A stretch of 64,000 nt of DNA. Source: Eutrophocola salsuginis. Its GTDB lineage: Bacteria > Pseudomonadota > Gammaproteobacteria > Pseudomonadales > Pseudohongiellaceae. A program made the translations under genes and the position numbers. Positions 1 through 9,595 of the stretch are shown here, piece after piece. How positions within the stretch are numbered: position 1 is the first letter of the stretch; each line of letters starts with the position of its first letter. Where the stretch lies: assembly GCA_038147195.1 (NCBI GenBank), contig JAYQTB010000004.1, positions 372,001 through 436,000 of the forward strand, read 5' to 3'. A model generated the notes under the pieces. That model searched no databases. It saw nothing but the letters and a program-made list of their open reading frames with translations, and was not told where the DNA came from.

Positions 1-287
1 CACTGGAGCATAATATCGACCGGCTGAACGAGGACCATGCCAATGCGCGCCGGCTGGGCGAAGGCTTGGCTGCAATCGATGCGCTGGACGTGGACCTAAA
101 TGGCGTGCAGACGAACATGGTGTTCTTCCGCCCGAAGGACGGAAAGCACCAGGCGCTGGCCGACTACCTGGCCGGAAAGGACATGCTGGTGGATGCGGCC
201 AAGGCCATCCGCCTGGTCACCCACATGCAGGTGACCAAAAACGATATCGATGCCTTTATAGAGGCTGTAAACGCTTACTACAACTGA
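1..287 (+). CDS. ltaE: Low-specificity L-threonine aldolase, C-terminal fragment
   Basis: Only the last ~94 residues are in the window; the frame is open from position 3 and stops with TGA at 285-287. The segment RLNEDHANARRLGEGLA followed by a TNMVFF strand and a terminal domain ending in VTKNDIDAFIEAV matches the C-terminal small domain of PLP-dependent threonine aldolases, which cleave threonine to glycine and acetaldehyde in the cytoplasm. The PLP lysine would lie upstream and cannot be checked. The family call rests on the C-terminal domain only, so a related fold-type I enzyme is a minor alternative. Confidence 0.75.
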   Translation, partial: LEHNIDRLNEDHANARRLGEGLAAIDALDVDLNGVQTNMVFFRPKDGKHQALADYLAGKDMLVDAAKAIRLVTHMQVTKNDIDAFIEAVNAYYN

Positions 288-357
288 TCAGTTCAAGCCG
301 CGGCTCAACAAAGCGAATAATGATTCTCTGCAACAACCATCCCAAAAAGAGAACACC

Positions 358-915
358 ATGAAAGACCTTGTTGTAAAGTCACTGAAAGAGATGGAAGCCC
401 ATCTCGACGATATCCGACAGTCCCCGGACGATGCAGGTACCGTGACCCTGATCGTGTCACGCCCCCATACCAACGAGCGCATGATCATTAAGAGCTGCAA
501 ACTGGACCTGGATAATGGTTTGATGGGTGACAACTGGGTCACCCGTGGCGACAAGCACACCGCCGACGGCAAGGCTGATCCGGGACGCCAGATCACCATC
601 ATGAATACCCGCGCCATCAAGGCCATTACCGACGCCGAGGCGCGTTGGCCCGAAGCCGGTGACCAGCTGTTCGTAGACTTCGACCTCAGCAAGGAAAACA
701 TTCCGCCTGGTACGCGCCTGGTCGTGGGTAGTGCGGAGGTGGAAGTCACGCCGCTGCCGCATCTCGGTTGCGCCAAGTTCGGCACCCGTTACGGTCGCGA
801 TGCCAACATGTTCGTCAACTCCGATCTGGGTAAGTCGCTGAACCTGCGCGGTATCAATGCCCGCGTCGTTAAATCTGGCAACGTGGCGACTGGCGATATC
901 ATTCGAAAGCTGTAA
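358..915 (+). CDS. MOSC domain-containing protein
   Basis: The 185-residue product has the MOSC core: a GLMGDNW motif near residue 55, QITIMN near 80, a DLSKENIPPGTRL segment near 110, and PHLGCAKF with the conserved cysteine at residue 138. MOSC domains bind molybdenum cofactor through this cysteine and transfer or abstract sulfur; stand-alone bacterial forms are mostly uncharacterised. There is no signal peptide, so it is probably cytoplasmic. An SD-like GAGAA lies just upstream of the ATG. The next gene starts 9 nt after the stop, so the two are probably cotranscribed. The substrate is unknown. Confidence 0.85.
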   Translation: MKDLVVKSLKEMEAHLDDIRQSPDDAGTVTLIVSRPHTNERMIIKSCKLDLDNGLMGDNWVTRGDKHTADGKADPGRQITIMNTRAIKAITDAEARWPEAGDQLFVDFDLSKENIPPGTRLVVGSAEVEVTPLPHLGCAKFGTRYGRDANMFVNSDLGKSLNLRGINARVVKSGNVATGDIIRKL

Positions 916-924
916 GGACGAAGC

Positions 925-1722
925 ATGCTGACGCTTTACCATCACGGATCTTCAACCTGCGCTGCGAAGGTAAGGTTCGTCATCGAGGAGAAAGGACTCG
1001 AATGGGAGGGGCGGTACGTGGATATCCTCGCGGGCGAGCAATTCCGTGAGGACTTTCTCAAGATCAACTCGAAAGGCATTGTGCCGGTTCTCGTTGACGA
1101 TGGTCTGGTGATCCCGGAGTCCACCGTCATCTGCGAATACCTGGAGGATAAGTTTCCTGATCCTGCCCTGATGCCTGACGATCCTGGCAGCAGGGCGATG
1201 GTACGTCTGTGGACCAAGGCGGTGGACGAGGATCTGCACCCGGCTTGCTCGGCGATTACCTACGTGGTGTCCCATCGCCACACTATCCTGCGCAACGGGG
1301 TCGGCAGTTTCGAGGACTTCGTGGAGAACGGCGACAGCGCCGGCAAGTCGGCTCGCCTTTTGAAATGGCAGTGGATCAAGGAAGGCATCGAGGCGCCGGG
1401 TGCCAAGGACAAGATCCGGTTGTACCTGGACTATCTGAACAAGATGGAAGCGGCGCTGTCAAAAACCGAGTGGCTGGTGGGCGACCAATTCACCATGGCC
1501 GATATCGCACTGGCACCTTACCTGAATCGTCTCGCCGCGTTGGCCATGCAGCCTGTTTGGGAAGTCGGACGTTTACCCGGTGTAGAAAGATGGTTCAATG
1601 CGGTAAAGGCCAGGACGACTTTCGAGCCGGCCTTCATGAAGTGGTTGCCAAAAGAGTTGCAGCAGGAAATGTACAGCAACGGCCGGAAATCCTGGCCAGA
1701 GATCGAAAAGCTGATTGACTAG
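925..1722 (+). CDS. Glutathione S-transferase family protein
   Basis: The 265-residue product has an N-terminal thioredoxin-like GST domain (residues 1-80) with a STCAAKVRF active-site helix and the cis-proline/ES pair (IVPVL then PESTVICEYL), followed by an all-helical C-terminal domain ending with the GST_C signature around DQFTMADIALAPYL (about residues 188-202). It probably conjugates or reduces an electrophile with glutathione; the substrate cannot be read from sequence. It follows the MOSC gene by 9 nt and faces the LeuB-like gene, with stops only 2 nt apart (1722/1725). Confidence 0.88.
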   Translation: MLTLYHHGSSTCAAKVRFVIEEKGLEWEGRYVDILAGEQFREDFLKINSKGIVPVLVDDGLVIPESTVICEYLEDKFPDPALMPDDPGSRAMVRLWTKAVDEDLHPACSAITYVVSHRHTILRNGVGSFEDFVENGDSAGKSARLLKWQWIKEGIEAPGAKDKIRLYLDYLNKMEAALSKTEWLVGDQFTMADIALAPYLNRLAALAMQPVWEVGRLPGVERWFNAVKARTTFEPAFMKWLPKELQQEMYSNGRKSWPEIEKLID

Positions 1723-1724
1723 CT

Positions 1725-2822
1725 TCAGGAGTTGCTGAACGTCTCGGCTACCTTGTCCCCAAAATCGGATGTGGAAATCATCTTCACACCCGAACCTTCC
1801 TTGGAAAGATCCGGCGTACTGAAGCCAGCCGCAAATACGCTTTGCATTGCGTTCCAGAGCTTGTCGGCTTCCTCCCTCATCCCGAACGACATGTCGATCA
1901 TCATCGCCACACTGCCAATCATGGAGTAGGGGTTGGCGATATTTTTGCCGGCGATATCCGGTGCCGAGCCGTGTGACGGTTCGTAGTATGCCTTCTCCGG
2001 ACCCATGCAAGCCGATGGCATAAGTCCCAGCGAACCCAGAATGCCTCCGCCCTGGTCGGACAGGATGTCGCCAAACATGTTTTCCATGACCATGGTGTCG
2101 AACATGGTGGGTTTTAGGCACAGATAGGTTGCGGCGGCATCCACCAGGATGTTGATGACTTCCACTTCAGGGTAATCAGCATGCACTTCTTCCATTACCT
2201 CGTTCCACAAAACGCTTGATTTGAGCACGTTGGACTTGTGAATGTTGTGCAGTACCTTTTTGCGCTTCATGGCGGTCTCGAAGGCCACCTTCATGATGCG
2301 CTTGATCTGGTCCTCGTCGTATTCGAGGGACTCGTTGACGTACCGGCGACCGTCTTCGTTGATGCCGGTTTCCTTCTTACCGAAGTATAGACCGCCTACC
2401 AGCTCACGAATCATCATGATGTCGATGCCGTCACCGATGATCTCCGGCTTAAGGGGCGAAAAGTGGGCCAGGCCCTTCGGCAGATATACCGGACGGAAGT
2501 TGGCGTAGGTGTTGTAACGGCGGCGCATGGGCAGCAGGGCGCCGCGTTCGGGCTGCTCGTCCACCGGGATTTTTTTGGATTCTTCATGGGACAGACCGAT
2601 CGGGCCTTTCAAGATAGCATCCGCGGCATCGGTCACTGCCTTACTTTGATCGGGATAAGAGGAACCGGTGTCGAACCAGGCGCTGGCGCCAAAGGGAGTA
2701 TGGACCAGGTCAAAGCTGACGTCGTTTCGTGCTTCAACCAATTTCAGGATTTTTACGGCTTCCGCCATGATTTCGGGGCCGATACCGTCGCCATCCAGCA
2801 GGGCAATTTTGTATGTTGTCAT
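1725..2822 (-). CDS. Isopropylmalate/isocitrate-family dehydrogenase (LeuB-like)
   Basis: The 365-residue product is a beta-decarboxylating NAD(P)-dependent dehydrogenase. It shows [11 protein letters not shown] at the N-terminus, the [10 protein letters not shown] motif near residue 140 typical of isopropylmalate dehydrogenase (RELTGGIYFG in LeuB), an HKSNVLKSS motif, [10 protein letters not shown] and the cofactor-side GSAPDIAG. Spacing and length fit LeuB, which oxidises 3-isopropylmalate in leucine synthesis. No leuA/leuC/leuD is nearby, and the AlaAlaThr-rich YLCLKP region and HKSN (rather than DKAN) differ from classic LeuB. A tartrate/malate-type or other 2-R-malate dehydrogenase is therefore possible. 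It is divergent from pckG across a 226-bp gap. Confidence 0.75.
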   Translation of the reverse strand: MTTYKIALLDGDGIGPEIMAEAVKILKLVEARNDVSFDLVHTPFGASAWFDTGSSYPDQSKAVTDAADAILKGPIGLSHEESKKIPVDEQPERGALLPMRRRYNTYANFRPVYLPKGLAHFSPLKPEIIGDGIDIMMIRELVGGLYFGKKETGINEDGRRYVNESLEYDEDQIKRIMKVAFETAMKRKKVLHNIHKSNVLKSSVLWNEVMEEVHADYPEVEVINILVDAAATYLCLKPTMFDTMVMENMFGDILSDQGGGILGSLGLMPSACMGPEKAYYEPSHGSAPDIAGKNIANPYSMIGSVAMMIDMSFGMREEADKLWNAMQSVFAAGFSTPDLSKEGSGVKMISTSDFGDKVAETFSNS

Positions 2823-3048
2823 TGAAGAATCCAGCGAATTCAGAGGGTTGAAAAAGCGCGCTAATGTACCACTTTACCCCCCGCCGTTCAAAACCGATGC
2901 GCCATTCTGGAAACAAGCGGTTAATAACTTCCCTATTTTCCTGAAAATGACATTTGCAGGTACTCAAAAGGGCCAAGAACGACTAAAATGCACCGCTTCA
3001 AAAAAACGTGGTTACCCACCACGGGAAATTTGCGGAGCTTTACCCCAT

Positions 3049-4842
3049 ATGACCTCTACCCAGGCCACCACCAACACGAAACTCCTTACCTGGATTGACC
3101 AACTCAAAGACCTTTGCGAGCCCAGCCACGTCCACTGGTGCGACGGCAGCCAGGCAGAATATGACACGCTTTGCGAAGAGCTCGTCGCCGCCGGCACCTT
3201 CATCAGACTAAACCCAGAACTTCGACCGAACAGTTTCCTGTGCCGCTCCGACCCCCGAGACGTTGCCCGCGTCGAAGGCCGCACGTATATCTGTAGCGAG
3301 AAGCAGGAGGACGCCGGCGCCACCAACAACTGGATGGCCCCGGCAGAAATGCGCGACACGCTCGACGGCCTATTCAAGGGTTGCATGGCCGGCCGCACCA
3401 TGTACGTCATTCCCTTCAGTATGGGTCCGCTGGGTTCCGATATCGCGCAGATCGGCATTCAAGTCACCGATTCACCTTACGTAGTAGTCAGCATGCGTAT
3501 CATGGCCCGCATCGGTTCAAAAGTGCTGGATGTGCTGGGTGACAGAGAATTCATCAAGTGCCTGCACTCCATCGGCTACCCGTTGACCGACGGCAAGCAG
3601 GACGTGTCCTGGCCCTGCGATCCCGACAACCGTTACATCGTACACTTCCCGGAAACCCGCGAAGTGATTTCCTACGGTTCCGGCTACGGCGGAAACGCCC
3701 TGCTGGGAAAGAAGTGCGTCGCCCTGCGCATCGCCTCCGTTATGGCGCGCGATGAAGGCTGGCTGGCCGAACACATGATGATCGTCGGTGTGGAAAATCC
3801 CGACGGTGAGAAGACCTACATCGCCGGTGCCTTTCCGAGCGCCTGTGGCAAGACCAACCTGGCCATGCTGATCCCGCCGGAAGGTTTTGAAGGCTGGAAA
3901 GTACACACCGTGGGCGACGATATCGCCTGGATCAAACCGGGTGCCGATGGCCGTCTGTATGCCATCAATCCCGAGTACGGCTACTTCGGTGTCGCCCCGG
4001 GCACCTCCATGGAATCCAACCCCGCCGCCATGGAAACAATGAAAGAGAATTCCCTGTTTACCAACGTGGCCCTCACCGATGACGGTGACGTGTGGTGGGA
4101 AGGAATGACCAAGGAGCCTCCGGAGCACCTGATTGATTGGCAGGGCAACGATTGGACACCGGACTGCGGCCGCAAGGCGGCGCACCCCAACGCCCGTTTC
4201 ACCTCACCCGCCAGCCAGTGTCCGAGCGTCGACCCGGAATGGGAAAACCCGAAGGGCGTGCCCATCAGTGCCTTCCTGTTCGGCGGCCGTCTTTCCACTA
4301 CATTTCCGCTGGTCTACCAGAGCAAGGACTGGGCACACGGCGTATACATGGGCGCGACGCTCGGCTCAGAAGCGACAGCCGCCGCGGAAAACCAGGCCGC
4401 CATTCGCCGCGACCCCATGGCCATGCTGCCGTTCTGCGGCTACAACATGGGAGATTACTGGCAGCACTGGCTGAGTATGCAGGACAAGGTCAAGCAAATA
4501 CCGGCCATATTTCGGGTCAACTGGTTCCGCAAGGATGCCGAAGGCAAATTCATCTGGCCGGGCTTCGGTCAAAACATGCGCGTCCTTCAGTGGGTAGTCA
4601 ACCGGGTCAACGACAAGGTTGGCGCGCGTGAAACCATCTACGGCTACATACCGAACTACGGCGACATCAACTGGCAGGGGCTCTCCTTTGACCAGGAGAT
4701 CTTCGAGGAGCTGATGGCGATCAATACCGATTTCAGTCTCCGTGAAGTGGAAGACCAGACCTCGCTGTTCAACAAGATCGGGGACCACCTGCCGGCCGTC
4801 ATGAAGGCCATCCAGCAGGAAATGCTTGAGCAGTTGCAGTAA
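3049..4842 (+). CDS. pckG: Phosphoenolpyruvate carboxykinase (GTP)
   Basis: A 597-residue GTP-type PEP carboxykinase, which converts oxaloacetate and GTP to PEP, CO2 and GDP in gluconeogenesis. The catalytic P-loop PSACGKTN lies at about residues 263-270 with the family's reactive cysteine at 266; NNWMAP, a [10 protein letters not shown] segment and a FRVNWFRKD region near the C-terminus also match. The reading frame is open upstream to 2668, but the ATG at 3049 (MTSTQ...) gives the normal family length; the upstream extension reads through non-conserved, AT-richer leader DNA. A small hairpin (CGTGG/CCACG) lies just upstream at about 3007-3024. It is followed by a strong terminator. Confidence 0.95.
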   Translation: MTSTQATTNTKLLTWIDQLKDLCEPSHVHWCDGSQAEYDTLCEELVAAGTFIRLNPELRPNSFLCRSDPRDVARVEGRTYICSEKQEDAGATNNWMAPAEMRDTLDGLFKGCMAGRTMYVIPFSMGPLGSDIAQIGIQVTDSPYVVVSMRIMARIGSKVLDVLGDREFIKCLHSIGYPLTDGKQDVSWPCDPDNRYIVHFPETREVISYGSGYGGNALLGKKCVALRIASVMARDEGWLAEHMMIVGVENPDGEKTYIAGAFPSACGKTNLAMLIPPEGFEGWKVHTVGDDIAWIKPGADGRLYAINPEYGYFGVAPGTSMESNPAAMETMKENSLFTNVALTDDGDVWWEGMTKEPPEHLIDWQGNDWTPDCGRKAAHPNARFTSPASQCPSVDPEWENPKGVPISAFLFGGRLSTTFPLVYQSKDWAHGVYMGATLGSEATAAAENQAAIRRDPMAMLPFCGYNMGDYWQHWLSMQDKVKQIPAIFRVNWFRKDAEGKFIWPGFGQNMRVLQWVVNRVNDKVGARETIYGYIPNYGDINWQGLSFDQEIFEELMAINTDFSLREVEDQTSLFNKIGDHLPAVMKAIQQEMLEQLQ

Positions 4843-4854
4843 CTTCCGCTTAAT

Positions 4855-4883
4855 AAAAAAGCCCGCGTCATGCGGGCTTTTTT
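4855..4883 (+). terminator. Rho-independent terminator after pckG
   Basis: A 6-bp GC stem (GCCCGC/GCGGGC, 4861-4866 with 4872-4877) has a 5-nt loop, is preceded by six A and followed by six T. The A- and T-tracts extend the stem, so it could act on both strands. It begins 12 nt after the pckG stop. Confidence 0.92.
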
Positions 4884-4904
4884 GTCCCTGGCATTTCTCA
4901 GTCT

Positions 4905-5750
4905 GTGCCGGTGTTAAATGGGCCGCGAGTAAACAGGGAATTATTTTCCATGACCTGTGTGATCGCCTCGTCCACGGCCGTTTCGCTGCCGTGCATGTTT
5001 TCACTGTCAGCGGCAAGGGACTTTGAGCTGGACGAGGCTGGAAGCGTGGAAAACCTGCTGGATATACTCAAGCATGCCGAGGTAGATATCCTGTGGCGTG
5101 AGAACAACTCCGACTCCAAGGGCGTTGCGGTGGATATTCCCCAGGAAGATTTCCGTGATCCAGACATCAACCCGCTGTGTGATATCGAATGCCGTGACAT
5201 CGGCATGCTGGCCGGGCTCGATGATTGGATTGAGAGCACGGGGGATGGTGACGTGGTCATTGTGCTGCACCAGATGGGCAATCACGGCCCAGCCTATTAT
5301 AAGCGCTATCCCCAGGAGTTCGAGAAATTCACACCTGTCTGCAAAACCACGGCGCTGGAGGCTTGCTCCCCGGAAGAAATTATCAACGCCTATGACAACG
5401 CCATTCTTTACACGGACCACTTCCTGTCGGAGGTAATCGAATTCCTGAGTAGTCATGACGAAGAATTCGAAACCGCCATGTTCTACATCAGCGACCACGG
5501 TGAGTCGCTAGGAGAACACGGTTTGTACCTCCACGGATTGCCGAACTTCATGGCACCGAAAGAGCAGAGTCATGTACCAGCACTGATGTGGTTTGGCAAA
5601 AACTATGGTATCGACCGGGACATGGTTGTCGGCAGGTCTCTTGAAGCCTGGTCCCACGATAATTTCTTCCACACCGTACTGGGTTTCATGGAAATAGAAA
5701 CCGCGGTGTATGACCCCGACCTGGATATCATCCAGGGCGCACACCTCTGA
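4905..5750 (+). pseudogene. 5'-truncated phosphoethanolamine transferase (EptA/MCR-like)
   Basis: The 281-residue frame is the soluble sulfatase-fold domain of a lipid A phosphoethanolamine transferase. It shows STAVSLPCMFS with the catalytic threonine at residue 24, LWRENNSDSKGV, MGNHGPAYYKRYP, and YISDHGESLGEHG with metal ligands D197-H198. Full-length family members are about 540 residues, with five N-terminal membrane helices and a conserved glutamate ahead of the catalytic threonine. Both are absent here. The open frame begins with a GTG only 21 nt after the pckG terminator, and the frame further upstream is closed by a stop at 4854. The SCGT motif normally preceding the threonine is degraded to VIASS. 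Loss of the membrane anchor and the glutamate ligand argues for a pseudogene. Confidence 0.8.
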
Positions 5751-5763
5751 TAACTTTTCCCTT

Positions 5764-6150
5764 CTAGGGCCTGATCGTAAAGATAAAGTCGTCCGCGAGG
5801 ACGTGACCGTCGAGACTGGTTGCCTGGAATACCACCTGGTACATGCCTTTTGGCAGCGGGGGTATCTCGAGATCGATGGCCTCGCCGAAGGCTGTGGACT
5901 GGCCGATGCGGTTGCGGGGCAGGCGCACAACGATGGTTTCGCCAATCTGTATGAGCCTTTTATCCACCGGGAGGATACGGGCATTGGTAATGGTGACCTG
6001 GCTTGGAAACACGAAGCGCAGCAACTCCGGCGCCCGATCGATCACGGCATCGTGATCTGGCACGGTGGTGGCGATGCCTACATGGGCCTTAGCTAAAGCT
6101 GACGCCAGCAGGAGAAGAGCAATGGCCGTTTGTCTGATAACCTGGAGCAC
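5764..6150 (-). CDS. CopC-domain periplasmic protein
   Basis: The 128-residue product has a signal peptide (about residues 1-22, cleaved after ALAKA) leaving a mature N-terminal histidine (HVGIAT). This is the arrangement by which CopC proteins bind Cu(II). The rest is a CopC beta-sandwich, with an APELLRFVFPSQV strand, PKGMYQVVFQA and a SLDGHVLADDF motif containing the second histidine ligand. CopC carries copper in the periplasm and often works with CopD; no copD is visible here, so the partner is unknown. The DUF1428 gene lies 9 nt upstream on the same strand. Confidence 0.82.
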   Translation of the reverse strand: MLQVIRQTAIALLLLASALAKAHVGIATTVPDHDAVIDRAPELLRFVFPSQVTITNARILPVDKRLIQIGETIVVRLPRNRIGQSTAFGEAIDLEIPPLPKGMYQVVFQATSLDGHVLADDFIFTIRP

Positions 6151-6159
6151 GACGTGAAA

Positions 6160-6537
6160 TCAGTACGGGTGCTTGCGCCAGCTAAGCAGCGTTTCGAAGT
6201 TGCCGATCACCATACGTCCTCCGTCAAATGGCATTTCGCCGAGATCGGTCATGCGCGGGTCGTTGTACATACCATCGTGGGCCTTTATCGCGGCTGCCTG
6301 GTCTGGCCAGGCGACCCATGACATGACGATCTTCTCGCCTGGCTCCGCTTTCACGGCCTTGCGAAAGTCGGTGACTTCACCATCCTCGATAAACGCCTCC
6401 CAGTTTTCACTGATCTCGATTGCGCCATAATCTTTTGCCACCTCGGCGAACAGGGTTGCAATGCGCAGGTAATCTTCTTTCCTGTCATCAGGAACGCCAA
6501 GGATGTAAGCATTGATGAACATTACCAGTTTCTCCAT
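6160..6537 (-). CDS. DUF1428 family protein (YbaA-like)
   Basis: The 125-residue product has the DUF1428 pattern: an opening Y-x-x-G-x-V-like strand, DRKEDYLRIATLFAEVAKDYGAIE, a central EKIVMSWVAWPDQAAA strand-helix unit and a final MPFDGGRMVIGNFETLL. The family folds as a dimeric alpha-beta barrel (ferredoxin-like); its biochemical role is unknown. A later start at residue 6 (MFINAYI) would fit family alignments better than the annotated M1. It is followed by the copC-like gene after 9 nt. Confidence 0.85.
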   Translation of the reverse strand: MEKLVMFINAYILGVPDDRKEDYLRIATLFAEVAKDYGAIEISENWEAFIEDGEVTDFRKAVKAEPGEKIVMSWVAWPDQAAAIKAHDGMYNDPRMTDLGEMPFDGGRMVIGNFETLLSWRKHPY

Positions 6538-6609
6538 GGGCCGAATGCCTGGGCCTGAAAATTAACCATGTCGAAATAAATGAATCTGTAAAAATTTCTA
6601 TTCATCAAA

Positions 6610-7191
6610 TCATTCGGCATGCCTTTCTGTGTAAAACAGCTTCATGGCATTGAGATGATCAATGGCATCGGCAAGCTCTTTGTGCCTGCCGACCAGTGCC
6701 GTGAACTTTTCTTCTAGCAGCAGGAAATTATTCAATTCCTGCTTTTGCAAGGCGATATTGGAAGGGGCGGAGATCAGCGCGCCATGGACAATAGGTGCCG
6801 CGAATGTCGGATTCGAGATGCGCTGTGGCCGCTGGGCATCGTTCAGTCGCTGTTTCCTGATGGCGGTCTGCATAAAGCGTGGCTGGCAAACCCGGGTTTT
6901 GGTGTGATTCCGCGTAGCCTGCATGCGCCAGCAAACAATTTCAAATTCCCTGTCGTCCATCAGGGAATTATACATTTCGAACAGGTCGTTCTCGGCACGG
7001 GTCATATCCCGCCGGAGTTGGCCAAGCGACCGCTTCTGCAGGACCTGAATTTCCTCAATAGGTAGCCCGGAAGCCGAGTCTGGTTGGCCGTCAGGCGCTG
7101 AGTCGCCTGCCAGTGACTGTAGTTGGGGGAGCAACAGGAGTGTTAGGGCGGCGAAATAAACATATTTCCTTTTTATATCTTGAATGTTCAT
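6610..7191 (-). CDS. Secreted protein of unknown function
   Basis: I do not recognise this 193-residue protein. It starts with a charged n-region and hydrophobic stretch (residues 10-28, cleaved near SLAGD), so it is probably exported. The mature part is mostly helical and polar, with long charged segments (RRDMTRAENDLFEMYN, EEKFTALVGRHKELADAID) that could form coiled coils, and two cysteines (CWRM, CQPRF) that could make a disulfide. It shares the strand of the SMP-30-like gene upstream but is separated by 48 nt. Confidence 0.6.
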   Translation of the reverse strand: MNIQDIKRKYVYFAALTLLLLPQLQSLAGDSAPDGQPDSASGLPIEEIQVLQKRSLGQLRRDMTRAENDLFEMYNSLMDDREFEIVCWRMQATRNHTKTRVCQPRFMQTAIRKQRLNDAQRPQRISNPTFAAPIVHGALISAPSNIALQKQELNNFLLLEEKFTALVGRHKELADAIDHLNAMKLFYTERHAE

Positions 7192-7239
7192 CCGTGAGTC
7201 CCCCTTGTGGTGCCAGGCCTGCTGAATTTGCCGAACCCA

Positions 7240-8151
7240 TTACAAGGGAATGAAGGCCAGCGCGTTGTTGGGGTTCAGCGGAATGACCAGCTGTTTCTGC
7301 ACCGAGTCATAGCACATGGAGGCCGCACTCGGCACTCCTGTGGCGATGACTTCCGCCGCCTGGCCTGGTACTACCTTCGACACGCTGCCAAAGCGAACGC
7401 TGCTTACATAGCGCGTGTTGTCCTCGGTGATGATGACGCCGTCATTGCCGCCCTCGGCGGCGTGATCGATACGCACGACGTCTCCGTTGGGACTGTACGT
7501 GATTACGGCATTGTCGTTGATGTTGACCACGACGATGTTGCCGTCGCGGTCGATCGCGACTCCGTTGGGTACATTGATTGGTGCGCCTTGGGCGAACACC
7601 GAGCTTTGCCCGTCAGGCGTCACCTTGTAGATTAGCTCCGGGTCGCGAGAGTTGGAAATATATGCGGTGCCGTCCTCGGTGACCCCAATGCCATTGAGTA
7701 TCGTAGCACCTGGCACGGCGACGGATGCCAGGGGTCTGCCGGTAGCGAGGTCGAAGGAACGGATGTAGCCACTATCGACGGTATAGAGCTTGCCACCGGC
7801 GATGGCGCTGCCAAGGGGGTCAAGCAACTCGAGGCCGTCGCGAGTGGCTCCGATCCATTTGGTGGTATGCACGCTGCCGTCGGGATTGATCAGTGACACG
7901 AAGCCGTCAGGCTCGGCGTTTTCCCCTCGGTTGCCGGCGTTCATGGCCAGCACCAGGTTCTTGTTCGGGTCGAAGGTACAGCTTTCGGTAAAATGGAAGC
8001 TGCCGTAGACCTTCACGTTGGATGAGATCGCCATCTTGACGCCAGCCTCGTTGGTGCTGCCGAGGGCCTCACCGGCCGTGAAGTCTTGGGCAAACGTGTT
8101 TAAGGATATGCCGCACAGCAGGGCGGCCAGTACAGGTTTGTTGATGAACAT
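7240..8151 (-). CDS. SMP-30/gluconolactonase-like beta-propeller protein, periplasmic
   Basis: The 303-residue product has a signal peptide (cleaved after NTFA) and a run of NHL/SMP-30-type blades: GFVSLINPDGSV, GKLYTVDSG, ILNGIGVTEDGTAYISNS, NVPNGVAIDRDGNIVV, NDGVIITEDNTRYV. The NGVAIDRDG-type blades resemble those carrying the metal ligands of gluconolactonase and senescence marker protein 30. It begins 18 nt after the stop of the aldose dehydrogenase gene on the same strand, so the pair looks like an operon in which the dehydrogenase makes a sugar lactone and this protein might hydrolyse it. That pairing is inference; catalytic residues were not verified. Confidence 0.7.
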   Translation of the reverse strand: MFINKPVLAALLCGISLNTFAQDFTAGEALGSTNEAGVKMAISSNVKVYGSFHFTESCTFDPNKNLVLAMNAGNRGENAEPDGFVSLINPDGSVHTTKWIGATRDGLELLDPLGSAIAGGKLYTVDSGYIRSFDLATGRPLASVAVPGATILNGIGVTEDGTAYISNSRDPELIYKVTPDGQSSVFAQGAPINVPNGVAIDRDGNIVVVNINDNAVITYSPNGDVVRIDHAAEGGNDGVIITEDNTRYVSSVRFGSVSKVVPGQAAEVIATGVPSAASMCYDSVQKQLVIPLNPNNALAFIPL

Positions 8152-8169
8152 GTTGGTTCTCTCCTTGTG

Positions 8170-9453
8170 TCAGTTATCGGGTACCAGCCGTTTCAGGCTG
8201 TTGCCGGCGAATATATAAATGGCGCCATCAGGGCCGCTGCGCACATCACGGATACGCTCGCGGTTCTCATGCAGCAGGTGTTCCTCGCTCACCACGCGTT
8301 CACCGTCGAGTTCGAGGCGCACGAGGGCCTGGCCGGCCATGGCACCGACGAACAGGTTTCCGCGCCATTGCGGAAATAGGTCGCCGGTATAGAAGGCCAT
8401 GCCGCCGGGGGCAATAGATGGCACCCAGTAGTAGATGGGCTCGGTCATGCCGGGTCCGCGGGTCAGTCCTGTTCCGACCGGCACGTTGACGCGACCGTCG
8501 AACTGGCGGGCATCGTATTGCACGCCGTAAGAGTAGTTGGGCCAGCCGTAGTCGTTGCCGGCACGGATGATGTTGATCTCGTCGCCGCCCTGAGGACCGT
8601 GATCGATGACCCAGAGCTCACCGGTCTCGGGATGGATGGCGCCACCCTCGGGATCCTTCAGGCCGTGGGCAAAGGTTTCGCGCTTGACCATGGCATGTTC
8701 GAGCCAGGGATTGTCCGGCGGAATACTGCCATCCTTGTTGATGCGCACCACGCGTCCCGAAAAGTTGCGGGTAATATTCGGTTCATCCAGGAAGTGGCGG
8801 CCTTCCACCGTGTCGAGTTCGGAGTCGTAGAAGCGAAAGGCATCGGCACCGATGCCGAACAGTGTGCCGTCGGGGGCAAACACCAGCCGGCGCTCGGTGC
8901 CGGTTTCACCTATCACCTCTAAATCTTCCAGCCGGCGCATATCCTCGCTCAGGCGTGCGCGGGAAATGCGCTCGGTCCCAAGGTCCAGTGCGCGCCGTTG
9001 GGCCAGTGACAGGTTCCAGACATCTTCATACCAGTGCGTGACGGGCCACTCGGCGGCAGCCTCGCCTTTCGGAGGCGCCAGGTAGGTGAAATAGATGGTG
9101 CGGTTGCTGGCGAAATCGGGATCGAGGATCACATCATGCAGGCCCTCGGCGGCTACGCGCTTGATCGGCGGTACGCCGGCGATGGGTTCCGATACCACGC
9201 CCTCAGGAGAAATGGTGCGCATGGTTCCGGCGCGCTGGCTGAATAGGATATGACCGTTGGGCAGGAAGGCCATGGCCCAGGGCCCGGCGAGTTCATCGGC
9301 GACGGTTTCGACACGGAAACCGCCGGACGCCGTGGCCGGTGGCGGGGCATCGGTCTGGCCTGGGAAGGCAGGTACCGGTTCTGGCGGGTTGGGTGCCTGT
9401 GCCAGGTTGGCCATACTCATCACCAATATCAGTAAGGCTATGAAATAACGCAT
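8170..9453 (-). CDS. PQQ-dependent soluble aldose/sorbosone-type dehydrogenase, periplasmic
   Basis: The 427-residue product has a signal peptide (residues 1-20) and a six-bladed GSDH-type propeller. Typical motifs are LAGPWAMAFLPNGHILFSQR at the start, EGLHDVILDPDF with IYFTYLAPP, FSGRVVRINKDGSIP, a GLKDPEGGAIHPETGELW blade, HGPQGGDEINII and SIAPGGMAFY. Enzymes of this family (YliI/Asd type) oxidise aldoses at C1 to lactones using PQQ and Ca2+. An unusual EDVWNLSLAQRRALDLG insert (about residues 142-158) lies between blades. It is divergent from the large PQQ dehydrogenase gene and probably cotranscribed with the SMP-30-like gene downstream. Confidence 0.87.
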   Translation of the reverse strand: MRYFIALLILVMSMANLAQAPNPPEPVPAFPGQTDAPPPATASGGFRVETVADELAGPWAMAFLPNGHILFSQRAGTMRTISPEGVVSEPIAGVPPIKRVAAEGLHDVILDPDFASNRTIYFTYLAPPKGEAAAEWPVTHWYEDVWNLSLAQRRALDLGTERISRARLSEDMRRLEDLEVIGETGTERRLVFAPDGTLFGIGADAFRFYDSELDTVEGRHFLDEPNITRNFSGRVVRINKDGSIPPDNPWLEHAMVKRETFAHGLKDPEGGAIHPETGELWVIDHGPQGGDEINIIRAGNDYGWPNYSYGVQYDARQFDGRVNVPVGTGLTRGPGMTEPIYYWVPSIAPGGMAFYTGDLFPQWRGNLFVGAMAGQALVRLELDGERVVSEEHLLHENRERIRDVRSGPDGAIYIFAGNSLKRLVPDN

Positions 9454-9595
9454 ATTTTTCCCACAAGCCGCAACGGTAATTTTCTTATTGGTTCCTTTTT
9501 GAGACGGTTGACTAACGCCAGCCCGTCCAGCAGTATCCTGCGTTGTTTCATTCGATTAAAACACAAGAACAAGCAAGTAACAGCAGGGGAGTGTC

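Noticed and set aside
2668..3048. 127-codon N-terminal extension of pckG
   Set aside because: Family length and N-terminal alignment fit the ATG at 3049. The extension overlaps the LeuB-like gene and the promoter region.
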